A stretch of 34,387 bases of DNA, from positions 1 through 34,387 of the forward strand of contig CAMYIX010000078.1 in assembly GCA_947258615.1 (NCBI GenBank), written 5' to 3'. Positions 1-8,544 of this stretch are shown in pieces. The position numbers and the translations under genes were made by a program. The notes below the pieces were generated by a model. It did not search any database. It was given only the letters and a program-made list of their open reading frames with translations, and was not told the DNA's origin. Position 1 is the first letter of the stretch; each line of letters opens with the position of its first letter. The DNA is from an uncultured Ectothiorhodospiraceae bacterium (GTDB taxonomy: Bacteria; Pseudomonadota; Gammaproteobacteria; UBA9214).

Positions 1-1122
1 GGCCTGAAATCCCCGCTCCACGACCTGCAGCCGCAGGCCCAGGTGATGCGCGGACTGCTGCAGGATGTGTTGCAGGCGCTCGGCGGCCAGGTGCATGGAA
101 CAGGAGGATGATATCAGGAACCCCCCGGGTTCCAACAGCTGCATGGCCTGCTGGTTCAACCTGCTGTAGGCCTGTTCGCCGTTGCGGATGTCCTTGCGTC
201 GCTTGATGAAGGCCGGCGGATCGACAATCACCACATCAAATCGCCGGCGTGCGGCGCGCAGGGTCTTGAAGACCTCGAAGGCCTCCCCGGCCTCCAGCCG
301 GACAATACCCTTCACATCATTGGCCACGGCATTGTTCAGCAGCAGTTCCTGTGCCAGCGGCGAGGCGTCCACGCAGCTGACTCCCGTGGCACCGGCTCGC
401 GCCGCCTGCACGCCCCAGGCGCCGATATAACTGAACACGTCCAGCACCCGCCGGTCCCTGACGTACTTGTGCATGGCCAGGCGGTTGCTGCGCTGGTCGA
501 AGAACCAGCCGGTTTTCTGGCCCTCGCCCAGCGGCAACTCGAAACGCGCGCCACCCTCCTCCAGGATTACCCGCGCCGGCACCTCACCGATGGTCTCGGT
601 GTACAACTCCAGCTGCTCCAGTTTGCGTACCGGACTGTCGTTGCGCAGCAGCATGCCCCGGGGTCTCAGCACCTGCTGCAGGGCCTCCAGTAGCGTGGCC
701 TTGCAGCGTTCCATGCCGGCGGTGGTGATCTGCACCACCAGCACGTCGTCATAGCGGTCCACCACCAGTCCGGGCAGGGCGTCGCCCTCCCCGTAGATCA
801 GCCGGTAATGCCGGCCCTCGAACAGGGCCGCGCGCAGCGCCAGCGCCGTTTCGATGCGTTGCGCGAAAAAACCCGTATCGAACACGGCCGGCGTGTGCCG
901 GGTCAGCAACCGCGCACAGATCAGGGAATGCGGATTGATGTAACCGGTGCCGATCGGCTTGCCGGTCGAAGTCTGGACAACGACTGCCGCGCCCGGCTCG
1001 AAACCGGACAGCGGAGACTTGCGGGTATCCACCTCGTTGCTGTAGACCCACAGGTGCCCGGCGCGCAGGCGCCGGTCCTTGTTTTTCCGCAATATCACGG
1101 CTGGAAGCTGTATTCCGGACAT
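1..1122 (-). CDS. rlmI: 23S rRNA (cytosine-C5) methyltransferase, RlmI family (3' end outside window)
   Basis: This SAM-dependent methyltransferase of the RlmI family is expected to methylate a cytosine of 23S rRNA. The 374 codons visible run off the left edge; the E. coli protein has 396 residues, so about 20 C-terminal residues are missing. An N-terminal PUA-like part (RRLRAGHLWVYSNEV) is followed by a Rossmann domain with SAM motif I (LDVFSYIGAWGVQAARAG, near residue 227), the motif VDPPAFIKRRKDI near 300, and SSCSMH, where the family has its catalytic cysteine. The ATG at 1122 gives the usual family N-terminus; the frame stays open upstream but has no good ribosome binding site there. The family is clear; the exact target base is inferred from the family. 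Confidence 0.85.
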   Translation of the reverse strand, partial: MSGIQLPAVILRKNKDRRLRAGHLWVYSNEVDTRKSPLSGFEPGAAVVVQTSTGKPIGTGYINPHSLICARLLTRHTPAVFDTGFFAQRIETALALRAALFEGRHYRLIYGEGDALPGLVVDRYDDVLVVQITTAGMERCKATLLEALQQVLRPRGMLLRNDSPVRKLEQLELYTETIGEVPARVILEEGGARFELPLGEGQKTGWFFDQRSNRLAMHKYVRDRRVLDVFSYIGAWGVQAARAGATGVSCVDASPLAQELLLNNAVANDVKGIVRLEAGEAFEVFKTLRAARRRFDVVIVDPPAFIKRRKDIRNGEQAYSRLNQQAMQLLEPGGFLISSSCSMHLAAERLQHILQQSAHHLGLRLQVVERGFQA

Positions 1123-1231
1123 GGCCTGCACCCACTGGAAAGTCAGCGCGCCATTGTACGGCAAACAGCCGGGGATAGTTGAATCGATTTGCGCGCCTCG
1201 GTATGGCGCGGGACAAAGCCGGAGGAGCAGT

Positions 1232-3346
1232 TCAGAAGTTGTAGCGCATCGAAAGCCCAAGGGCATTGACGCTGTAGGAGGGACTGGTCTCACCCAGGCT
1301 GATCACGTTGCCGATCGTGCCCGGCGCCACTCCGTCAAGGGCCCAGTCCTCACTGTCATAGTGTTCATACCAGTACGCGGCATGCAGCGACACGTCATCC
1401 TTGAGGCGGTAGGTGGCATAAAGCTTGACGGTGTCGAGCTCGGTCTCGAGGTCCGGGAATCCACTGCCATTCACGTTGATCTCGCCACGCGAGTGGGAGC
1501 GCGCGTAGTCGGCACCGATATCCAGCTTGTCCTCGATCGCCTGGTACTTGACACCGATACCGACGGTGGTCACGGTATCGTCGTTTTGCGCCGACCAGTC
1601 GGCCGTCGCGTATGTCTGGCTGCCCTGCTGCCGCGACTCGATCTTTTCACGATTGAGGTACAGGCTCATGCTGGTCTTTTCGTTCAGCGCCAGGGAGGCG
1701 TCGGCACTCAGGTTGAACTCGCGGCTTTCCGTCAGGCCGACTTCGGACTTGTCGTAGTCGTCATTGATGTAGTCGAGCCCTGCACCGAGGGTGAGCCTCT
1801 CGGTTGGCGACAGACTGGCATTCACGCCGACCAGGTCGCGGTCGCGGTCCGCCATATTGTACTTGCGCAGCAGTGGGTTTTCGGGCGGACCGATCTCGGG
1901 CACCGCGCTGTAGCCCGAGGCATCGCGCTCGGCGTGCGTCGCCTTGAAGGTCAGGTGGGTTTTGTAGTCGATGCGCACTTTCAGCTTGGCCCACAGACTG
2001 TCTTCCTCGGCCTTTTCAACCTCCTGGAAGTCGCGCTTGTAGGCATCGTATTCATAGCCGGCGCGCAGCCTGGAACCTTTCGGGAAGCGGTAATCGGCGC
2101 CCAGCTTGAAGGTGTCGCGGATATAGCTGTAGGGCAGGTTGGTACGGGTTGCCGTATTGAGAAAGGCGTCTGTGGTTACCCAGGTGTAGTCGGCCTGCGG
2201 GGTGTCGTTGTCGCGCTCGTTGTAGCTGTAGCTGGCATTCAGGCGCAGCTTGTCGGTTAGCGCCGATGTCAACCGGAGATTGGCGGTCAGGGTGTCGACT
2301 TCACCGTCCAGTGAGGAACGCGGCAGGGAAACGGGGCCTAGCGAGGCATTCAGGGTCACCGGCAGGAAACGCTCATCCTGCTCCATGCGTCCGATAGCTA
2401 CATCACCCGTTGCACGCGTCCGCTCCGAAAACTGGTAGCCGATCGAGACCGTACCCTGGTGGAACTGGTTGTCGGGCGGCAGGGCCAGTTGCCCCCGGTC
2501 GTCACCGACCGGAGCAGTAAAGGGGTTTTCCCAGGTCAGGGATTCATCGGCGTTGCGGAAGGTGGAGCCATAGTAGGCCAGTTGGACCTGCAGCTTGCGG
2601 CTGTTGTAGGCGACCGTGGCATCCACCTCGTCAGTCTCATAGTCGACCGGTCGCACCAGCTGCGCAGACCTCAGGAAAAAGGCCCCCCCGGCACGCCGGG
2701 CACCGTCGCGGTCCTCGCGGCGGAAGCTGACATTGTACTCCCAGCGCGGACCCCAGCGCGGCCCCTGTAAAAGACGCGCACCGATACCCAGTCGCTTGCG
2801 CTGTGTCTCGAGCTTCACCCCGCGCAGGCCGGCGGCCAGGGCACTCATCCCTGCGGTGGTGCCGGAGGCGACCCAGCCGGCGGGCAGGCTCAGGCTATCG
2901 CTGCCCGCACCGCTGAAGGGTGTCAGTGCACTGTCGGAGATGAAATGCGGCAGTTCGTCATAGTTCAGGAACACATCGTAATGCCCCTGCTTTCCGCCCC
3001 CGAGAAACAAAGAGCGCGTATCCAGTCCCAGATTATTGGCATGCAGGTCATAGTAGCGGGCGTCCTCCTGGCTACGGTAAATCACCCGCGCATTGCCGAT
3101 AAGGTAACCGCCTTCCTCGTTGAGGCCGCTGTATTCACCGAACTTGAAGGATTCATCCGAAACGGCACCCACGCCGATATCCAGTTCGCCGGTGTAACCC
3201 TCCGGGTATTCACAATACTCACACTCCCAGCGGGAGGTATCCACCGCATCCGGATCGTACTTGATGGCAAATTCATACTCGGTGGCGAATGCAGGCAGCG
3301 ATATGGATAACGCGGTGAGCAGCAACAGGCCTGTGGATGCTTTCAT
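1232..3346 (-). CDS. mtrB: MtrB/PioB-type outer-membrane beta-barrel of an EET conduit
   Basis: This 704-residue outer-membrane porin is expected to sheath the decaheme cytochrome encoded just upstream, letting electrons cross the outer membrane. A signal peptide ends near residue 21 (SISLPAFA). A Cys-x-x-Cys (WECEYCEYP, C42 and C45) follows soon after, a feature of MtrB proteins. The rest is alternating amphipathic strands rich in Tyr, Arg and Asp, typical of a large barrel, and the protein ends in Phe (MRYNF), the usual terminal signal of outer-membrane proteins. Length matches the MtrB family at about 700. It starts 44 bp after the decaheme gene and is clearly co-transcribed with it. MtrB, PioB and MtoB cannot be separated by eye. 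Confidence 0.88.
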   Translation of the reverse strand: MKASTGLLLLTALSISLPAFATEYEFAIKYDPDAVDTSRWECEYCEYPEGYTGELDIGVGAVSDESFKFGEYSGLNEEGGYLIGNARVIYRSQEDARYYDLHANNLGLDTRSLFLGGGKQGHYDVFLNYDELPHFISDSALTPFSGAGSDSLSLPAGWVASGTTAGMSALAAGLRGVKLETQRKRLGIGARLLQGPRWGPRWEYNVSFRREDRDGARRAGGAFFLRSAQLVRPVDYETDEVDATVAYNSRKLQVQLAYYGSTFRNADESLTWENPFTAPVGDDRGQLALPPDNQFHQGTVSIGYQFSERTRATGDVAIGRMEQDERFLPVTLNASLGPVSLPRSSLDGEVDTLTANLRLTSALTDKLRLNASYSYNERDNDTPQADYTWVTTDAFLNTATRTNLPYSYIRDTFKLGADYRFPKGSRLRAGYEYDAYKRDFQEVEKAEEDSLWAKLKVRIDYKTHLTFKATHAERDASGYSAVPEIGPPENPLLRKYNMADRDRDLVGVNASLSPTERLTLGAGLDYINDDYDKSEVGLTESREFNLSADASLALNEKTSMSLYLNREKIESRQQGSQTYATADWSAQNDDTVTTVGIGVKYQAIEDKLDIGADYARSHSRGEINVNGSGFPDLETELDTVKLYATYRLKDDVSLHAAYWYEHYDSEDWALDGVAPGTIGNVISLGETSPSYSVNALGLSMRYNF

Positions 3347-3390
3347 TGTCTGGTCCCGTTCTTAGTGGTGGTCTCGACCTTATGCACGCC

Positions 3391-4422
3391 CTAGCGCATC
3401 AGTTTTACGCCGGAGGGGTGGTTCGAGCCATGCACCTGCGTGTGACAGTTGAGACAGGAACCGGCGAGCAGGAATCCGGAAGCACTTCCCGTGGGCAGAC
3501 CGCCAGTAGTATGGGCAACACTTGGATGTCCTGCCTGTGAATGGCACTGCTGGCAGAGCAGTGGCGCACGTTTACTCAACAGCGTCGGGTGGATCGAGCC
3601 GTGCGGGGTATGGCACAGACTGCAATCCTCGGTCACGGGCGCATGCTCCCACAGCAGGGGCCCGCGCTTTTCGGCATGACAGGTATAGCACATCTGGTTC
3701 AGGGTCGGTTTTTTCAGCAGGCTCTCTGATATCGCCTCATGCACTGCCTCATGAACGGTGTGACAATCACTGCAGGCCATCAGCCCGAACCGTACCGGGT
3801 GGTTGGATGGCTTGCTAAACTCCGCCCGTTCCTTCAGGTGGCAGTTGTAGCACACCTCGGGCTGTGTCCTTTTGGTGAGGACAGGATCCTCAGCCACGTG
3901 GATTCTGTGGCAATTGGCACAGGCCAGGTCCCCGGCCTCGTGCACGCTGCCTTGCCAGCCGATGTGGTCGGCGTCCATGTGGCAGTTGAGACACATCTTG
4001 TTCTGCAACGCCACGGGTTCATCCGACTTGAAACCAAAATTCAGTATCGGCGGACGCTCCTGGCCGGACCGGACCTTGCCGACGTGTCCACCCCGCTCCA
4101 GTGCCTCTTCCATCGCCGCCACACCAGAGACACCCGGGCCGTGACAGGCCTCGCACTGCAATCCACCAAAGGGCGAGCGCTCGTCAGCCACCTGGCCGTG
4201 CTTGGTCTTGAGGATATCGAATACGGGGTATTCCCTGGACTCGTCATGGCACTTGAGGCAGGTATCGGCGCCTTTCCTGGTGTATTCGGAAAGCAGCACG
4301 GGTTGGCTGTCGTCCATCACCGGCGCATCGGCAGCCGACGTCTGTTCTTCACCGATGACCGGCCTGAAAACGAATACCGCAAGGAGAAACAGTGTACGGA
4401 CTAGCGTGTGTTTATTATTCAT
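3391..4422 (-). CDS. mtrA: Decaheme c-type cytochrome, MtrA/DmsE/MtoA family
   Basis: This periplasmic decaheme cytochrome would form the heme wire that plugs the porin encoded next to it. The 343 residues begin with a signal peptide (LFLLAVFVFRPVIGEE) and contain exactly ten CXXCH motifs, from CLKCH at residue 55 to CLNCH at 323. Heme number and length match Shewanella MtrA (333 aa) and relatives DmsE, PioA and MtoA. It is the first gene of a leftward operon with the porin. No outer-surface multiheme cytochrome (MtrC/OmcA) or DMSO reductase subunit follows, so the pair resembles the two-component PioAB/MtoAB arrangement. The direction of electron flow cannot be read from sequence. Confidence 0.9.
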   Translation of the reverse strand: MNNKHTLVRTLFLLAVFVFRPVIGEEQTSAADAPVMDDSQPVLLSEYTRKGADTCLKCHDESREYPVFDILKTKHGQVADERSPFGGLQCEACHGPGVSGVAAMEEALERGGHVGKVRSGQERPPILNFGFKSDEPVALQNKMCLNCHMDADHIGWQGSVHEAGDLACANCHRIHVAEDPVLTKRTQPEVCYNCHLKERAEFSKPSNHPVRFGLMACSDCHTVHEAVHEAISESLLKKPTLNQMCYTCHAEKRGPLLWEHAPVTEDCSLCHTPHGSIHPTLLSKRAPLLCQQCHSQAGHPSVAHTTGGLPTGSASGFLLAGSCLNCHTQVHGSNHPSGVKLMR

Positions 4423-4611
4423 ATTCCCTGTCTATGACTTGCAAATCCGCCCCCGATTGTGCCTGACCCGTTTCTTCCCTTCATTCTGGACAGGCCTGCA
4501 CCGAAGCGGTCGCACATCCAGGCCCCAGGGTATCAGTCGATGGCCGTTAGGCAGTGATTTTATTAGGTATTAGCTCAAATGCAAGCAGAACTGTTATCAA
4601 TCAAGAAGTAT

Positions 4612-4627
4612 CTTGACCTATGTCAAG
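4612..4627. promoter_or_regulatory. FNR/DNR-type operator palindrome
   Basis: CTTGACCTATGTCAAG is a perfect palindrome with TTGAC and GTCAA half-sites separated by four bases, the layout bound by CRP/FNR-family regulators such as FNR and DNR/NnrR. Its centre is at 4619.5. A TATTAA hexamer at 4649-4654 lies where the -10 of a class II activated promoter would be if the site sits at -41.5, which would drive the rightward cytochrome genes. Binding and start site are inference. Confidence 0.55.
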
Positions 4628-4648
4628 GCCAATAGAGATACTCTGGGA

Positions 4649-4654
4649 TATTAA
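4649..4654 (+). promoter_or_regulatory. Candidate -10 element for the cytochrome operon
   Basis: TATTAA matches four of six bases of TATAAT. Its distance from the FNR-type palindrome fits activation from -41.5 with a transcript start near 4661. There is no good -35 hexamer, as expected for an activator-dependent promoter. Confidence 0.3.
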
Positions 4655-4785
4655 GTATTACAGTAGACGCTGATATTGCCCCTTCACTTAACCGGTCTGC
4701 GTGGGTAGTATCTCCGCCTGAATTTTAGTGTTCCTGGTTACGGCCGCCGGTCTACCATGGCAACTTACAAATGGAGTCACTGATT

Positions 4786-5415
4786 ATGAAAATTCACGGC
4801 AGCAAATATCTGACATCTCTCTGTTCCGGTTTGCTTTTGATTGCATCCGGCGCCCAAAGCGCGCTGGCGGCGGATGTCCAGGAATTGTTCGAACCCTGCT
4901 CCGTCTGTCACGGCAAGGAAGGCGCCAGCACCGAATCGAATATGCCTATCATTGGCGGCATGTCAGCACCGTATTTGACCGATGCCATGCTTGCCTACAA
5001 GGAGAAAGACTGGCCCTGTCACGAGATCGAGATTCCTTCCGGGCCCGACAAGGGCAAAAAGACCGACATGTGCACCATTGCAGATGACCTGAGCGAAAAG
5101 GAAATCGAGCAAATCAGCGAATACCTTGCCGCGAAACCGTTTGTCCGCGCGACCCAGGAATTCGATGCCGGACTGGCAGCGAAGGGCGAACAGGTGCATG
5201 ACGCGAGTTGCAAAAAATGCCATGACGAGGGCGGCAGTCTGCCCGATGATGACAGCGGCATCCTTGCTGGCCAGTGGATGCCCTATATCAAGCAGTCCTT
5301 CGAGGACTTCGGCTCTGGCGACCGCCCCATGCCCAAAAAGATGAAGCCGAAATTCAACAAGCTCGAGGATGCGGACAAGGAAGCGCTGATTCATTACTAC
5401 GCGAGCGTCAAATAA
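4786..5415 (+). CDS. Periplasmic diheme cytochrome c (cytochrome c4/FccA-like)
   Basis: A soluble two-domain diheme cytochrome c, probably a periplasmic electron shuttle between inner-membrane and outer-membrane redox partners. From ATG 4786 it has 209 residues: a signal peptide to about residue 28 (GAQSALAA), CSVCH at 38 and CKKCH at 142. Met95 (KKTDMC) and Met186 (KKMKPKF) are plausible axial ligands. The start at 4786 is chosen because GGAG lies 9 nt upstream, whereas the ATG at 4771 has no ribosome binding site. Two further cysteines, C78 and C96, bracket the region before the first Met ligand. They are kept in the paralogue at 14799. The next gene, 135 bp downstream, encodes a multiheme quinol-linked cytochrome. 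Confidence 0.85.
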   Translation: MKIHGSKYLTSLCSGLLLIASGAQSALAADVQELFEPCSVCHGKEGASTESNMPIIGGMSAPYLTDAMLAYKEKDWPCHEIEIPSGPDKGKKTDMCTIADDLSEKEIEQISEYLAAKPFVRATQEFDAGLAAKGEQVHDASCKKCHDEGGSLPDDDSGILAGQWMPYIKQSFEDFGSGDRPMPKKMKPKFNKLEDADKEALIHYYASVK

Positions 5416-5550
5416 GACGACTACAGCGATTCGCCGGCTCCGTTCCGGGAAGTGGTGCCGTTTATTCCGGAACTGAGTTTCGTGCCTGCAGTCATCGCCT
5501 GCTTGCTGGAACGTATACCTTGAATCCTTGCCCAACGGGAGAGTAAAGCC

Positions 5551-7548
5551 ATGCCTGCCCAAAAACCTGCGGTCTATTTGCTGGCGTGGCTTGCTTGCCT
5601 GGTTATTACGCAGCTGGCCTGGCTGCCTGGCGCCATGGCCGCAGACGCTGCGGTGGCCGGCGAGGGCCTGGACGACGCAACCTGCCTGAGCTGCCACGCC
5701 GGCAAGGAGCAACTGACGGTCACAAATGAGGACGGCGAAGAGCGTCCGCTTCTGACCATCGACCACAGGAAGTATATAAAAGGCGTGCACGGCGACATGG
5801 CCTGCGTCGATTGTCACGTGGAAATAATCGACAGCAAGGTGCCGCATGAATACGGCTCTGCGCCCAAACCCGATTGCGTGCAATGCCACGAGGCACTGTG
5901 GGAGATCGCCAAGCGAGAGGACCTGACCGAGGAAAAGGCACGGCTCGGGGTGGTTGTGCAGAACATCGAGGCCTACAAGGAATCCTTTCACGCCCGCTCC
6001 GCACCCTCACGCAAGTCAGGGGTCAAGGCCCACTGTGATGACTGTCACGATACCCACTCGTTTGACGTTCCGCCGCGCGGCACCTCGAAACGCACCGAGT
6101 GGCACCTGACGGTTCCGACTGTGTGCAGCAAATGTCACGAAGATTCGCTCGAGGAGTACCTGGTCTCCGTGCATGGCGTGGAAGCCACCGAGAAACATAA
6201 TCTCAAGGCAGCCGTCTGCGTGGACTGCCACACCACCCATGCGATCAGCAAAACCTCGCGGGACCCCTTCCAGCTGCTGATCACCAAACAGTGCGGAAGC
6301 TGCCACGAGGAGGAGTTCGAAAGCTACCGGGATACCTATCACGGCCAGATCAATACGCTGGGGTATGCCTATACCGCCAAGTGCTTCGACTGTCATGGCA
6401 GCCATGAAATTTTCGCAGTCGACGATCCGGAATCAATGGTACACCCGGACAACCGCCTGGAAACCTGCCAGGAATGTCACGACGGCAGGAAAATAAAGAA
6501 GGCAACCGCTGGATTCCTGACCTTCGGGCCACACGCCAATACCCATGATTACGAGCGTTACCCGCAGGTCTGGATTGCGGCCAAGTTCATGCACGGCCTG
6601 TTGCTGTTCGTGTTCGGCTATTTCTGGGCGCATTCGCTGCTGTGGTGGTACCGCGAATGCGTGGATCGCTGCGGAGTCAAAACCGAGCAGCGTATCCGCA
6701 CCGACGAGCTGGTGGGCCTGGAAAACAAGCAAGTGCGGCGGTTCGGGCTGGTCTGGCGCATCGGTCATCTGTTGTTCGCGCTCAGCGTCATGACGCTGAT
6801 CCTGACCGGTATGGCGGTGTTCTACTCCTACACCAAATGGGCGCCGGTGGTCATCGATATCCTCGGCGGCCCGCAAATGGCAGGGCTGATACACCGCATC
6901 AGCGCGGCCATCATGCTGGGCATTTTCTTCCTCCACCTGATCGGGGTCAGCATCCATATTGCCCGCAAGGGAAGGAACTTCCGCTGGTTCGGCCCCGATT
7001 CGCTGGTGCCCAACTGGAAGGATTTCAAGGATGCCTGGGGCATGTTCAAGTGGTTCGTCCACAAGGGTGAGAAGCCGGTGTTCGACCGCTGGACCTACTG
7101 GGAGAAATTCGACTACTGGGCCGTGTTCTGGGGCATGGCGATCATCGGCGGCAGCGGTATGATGCTGACCTTCCCCGACATCACCGCCTCGATCTTCCCC
7201 GGCTGGGTATTCAATGTGGTGACGCTGGTACACGGTGAAGAGGCCTTCCTGGCCGCCGTATTCCTGTTCACGGTGCATTTCTTCAACAACCACTTCCGAC
7301 CCGACAAGCTGCCGCCCCCGGACGTCGTGATGTTTACCGGTACCCAGTCACTGGAGGAGTTCAGGCGCGACCACGGCATGCAGTACGACCGCCTGGTCGA
7401 GAGCGGTGAACTGGAAAAATACCTGGTGGATTCACCGTCCCGGCCCATGACCCTGGGATCCAAGATCCTTGGCCTGACGTTGATTACGATCGGCCTGGTA
7501 TTGCTGGTCATCGTGGCAATCGGGTTCTTCGGGGGCTACAGCCCCTAG
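5551..7548 (+). CDS. Nine-heme cytochrome c fused to a membrane cytochrome b (CbcL-like)
   Basis: An inner-membrane protein that should pass electrons between the quinone pool and periplasmic cytochromes. The 665 residues contain a signal or anchor segment (to about 30) and nine CXXCH motifs at C45, C85, C109, C162, C192, C223, C248, C278 and C306. A cytochrome b561/FdnI-like domain from about 340 to 665 has roughly six hydrophobic helices. His448, His462, His469, His561 and His576 are candidate heme b ligands. Nine c hemes joined to a diheme b domain is the design described for Geobacter CbcL, which serves low-potential respiration. Orthology is not established; this could be a related cbc-type protein. 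A ribosome binding site (GGGAG) precedes the ATG. Confidence 0.85.
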   Translation: MPAQKPAVYLLAWLACLVITQLAWLPGAMAADAAVAGEGLDDATCLSCHAGKEQLTVTNEDGEERPLLTIDHRKYIKGVHGDMACVDCHVEIIDSKVPHEYGSAPKPDCVQCHEALWEIAKREDLTEEKARLGVVVQNIEAYKESFHARSAPSRKSGVKAHCDDCHDTHSFDVPPRGTSKRTEWHLTVPTVCSKCHEDSLEEYLVSVHGVEATEKHNLKAAVCVDCHTTHAISKTSRDPFQLLITKQCGSCHEEEFESYRDTYHGQINTLGYAYTAKCFDCHGSHEIFAVDDPESMVHPDNRLETCQECHDGRKIKKATAGFLTFGPHANTHDYERYPQVWIAAKFMHGLLLFVFGYFWAHSLLWWYRECVDRCGVKTEQRIRTDELVGLENKQVRRFGLVWRIGHLLFALSVMTLILTGMAVFYSYTKWAPVVIDILGGPQMAGLIHRISAAIMLGIFFLHLIGVSIHIARKGRNFRWFGPDSLVPNWKDFKDAWGMFKWFVHKGEKPVFDRWTYWEKFDYWAVFWGMAIIGGSGMMLTFPDITASIFPGWVFNVVTLVHGEEAFLAAVFLFTVHFFNNHFRPDKLPPPDVVMFTGTQSLEEFRRDHGMQYDRLVESGELEKYLVDSPSRPMTLGSKILGLTLITIGLVLLVIVAIGFFGGYSP

Positions 7549-7578
7549 TCGCTCTGTCATCCCGGCGCATGCATCAAT

Positions 7579-7600
7579 CGGGGTGTCGCCTGACACCCCG
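7579..7600 (+). terminator. Hairpin after the CbcL-like gene, possible terminator
   Basis: A perfect 9-bp stem (CGGGGTGTC with GACACCCCG) closes on a 4-nt loop 31 bp after the stop codon. There is no T-run, so it may act as a Rho-assisted or 3'-protecting hairpin rather than a standard intrinsic terminator. Confidence 0.4.
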
Positions 7601-7647
7601 GCTGCGCCCGATACCGCTGCGCCTTCAGACAGGTTTGCCGTGATTTC

Positions 7648-8528
7648 TCAAGGCAGTGCCCCGTGCCCGGCGGCGAACGCCGCACCGCGCCACACGGCCA
7701 GGCCGCCGCTGCGAAATGCCTGTACGTGAACGGCACCGGGGCGTTCGGGCATGCCATCCCGGTAATAGGCCACGACATAAGCATCAGGATGCGCCCTGCT
7801 CCATGCCCTTGCCCTGGCCGGAGTAAGTTGTTCCTCAAGTGGCTGCACCAGACGACCATAGAAGTGAAACTGGCCATGATAGGCCGCCAGGTTCGCCACG
7901 GGGTGTCCCGCCGCCTGCACCCGCGCGATCAAGTCACTCACCTCGCTCAGGTCATAGGCGTGTGCGCCGGCCCGGAACACACCGAGGTGCACGATAGCGA
8001 TCACGTACACCGACACCAGTGCCAGCGCCACCGGGTGGTGCGTGTCCCGCAGCGGTATGAACAGCAGCCCAAGGCCGGCGGCCATGATGAGTCCACCCCA
8101 CAGGGCATGGACCGCCGCCATCCAGTCCGCCCCCCCGGGGAACCAGGGCAAGGCCGCGACCAGTGCCCCGACGATCAACAGCACACCGGCCAGCAAGATG
8201 GGGCGCCCTTGCTGCATCTGGCCCCCGGACCGGCTCCACAAGCGCGCAACCAGCAAGGCCAGCGGCGCGACGCTGCGTGGCCACCACTCGTTCACCCCGA
8301 ACAGCCACCAACCGGCGTGCACCAGCCAGAAAAACAGGGGGGCTTGTGGCTGTAGGGCTCGCCGTTCAGGTAAGGGACAAGGAAATCGCCGCGCTGCCAC
8401 ATCTCCCAGGCGAGCGCGACATAACGGGTCTCGTCCATGGGGAACAGCGGCCGCGTCAGCAGGGCCAGCAATACGAGTAGCAGCCACGACACGCCCAGGC
8501 CCGACCACGAGCGGACGCCGGCATTCAT
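7648..8528 (-). pseudogene. Glycosyltransferase family 39 (ArnT-like), frameshifted and internally deleted
   Basis: This is the remnant of a membrane glycosyltransferase that uses lipid-linked sugar donors. The N-terminal part (MNAG start at 8528, then PMDETRYVALAWEMW and SHKPP) is in one frame, and the continuation (LFFWLVHAGWWLFGVNEWWP) is in another. The switch falls in a run of six C on the coding strand at 8337-8342; seven would restore the frame. After SVAPLA the sequence jumps to the C-terminal part of the family, so roughly 200 central residues are missing against the usual 500-550. The C-terminal end (AAYHGQFHFYGRL, AYVVAYYRDG) is well kept. The homopolymer shift could be a sequencing error; the missing middle is harder to explain that way. 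Confidence 0.75.
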
Positions 8529-8544
8529 CGGCCAGGCATCACTG

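Larger units (their letters stand above)
4423..4785. other. Divergent intergenic region between the mtrA arm and the diheme cytochrome arm
   Basis: These 363 bp separate the leftward mtrA/mtrB pair from the rightward cytochrome genes and must hold both promoters. The part from about 4560 to 4700 is markedly AT-richer than the flanking genes. It contains a perfect 16-bp palindrome of the FNR type, listed separately. No open reading frame here looks coding. Confidence 0.6.

Noticed and set aside
1079..2260. Long plus-strand open frame opposite the MtrB gene
   Set aside because: It lies antisense to a clear porin gene, has no family features, and is explained by the GC-rich codon pattern of the opposite strand.
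3391..4422. Possibility that the decaheme/porin pair is DmsEF of a DMSO reductase operon
   Set aside because: No molybdopterin reductase (DmsA) or iron-sulfur subunit (DmsB) gene lies nearby. The clade itself still needs a phylogeny.
4963..5991. Long minus-strand open frame opposite the diheme cytochrome and CbcL-like genes
   Set aside because: Both plus-strand genes have heme motifs and signal peptides; the antisense frame has none and crosses their boundary.
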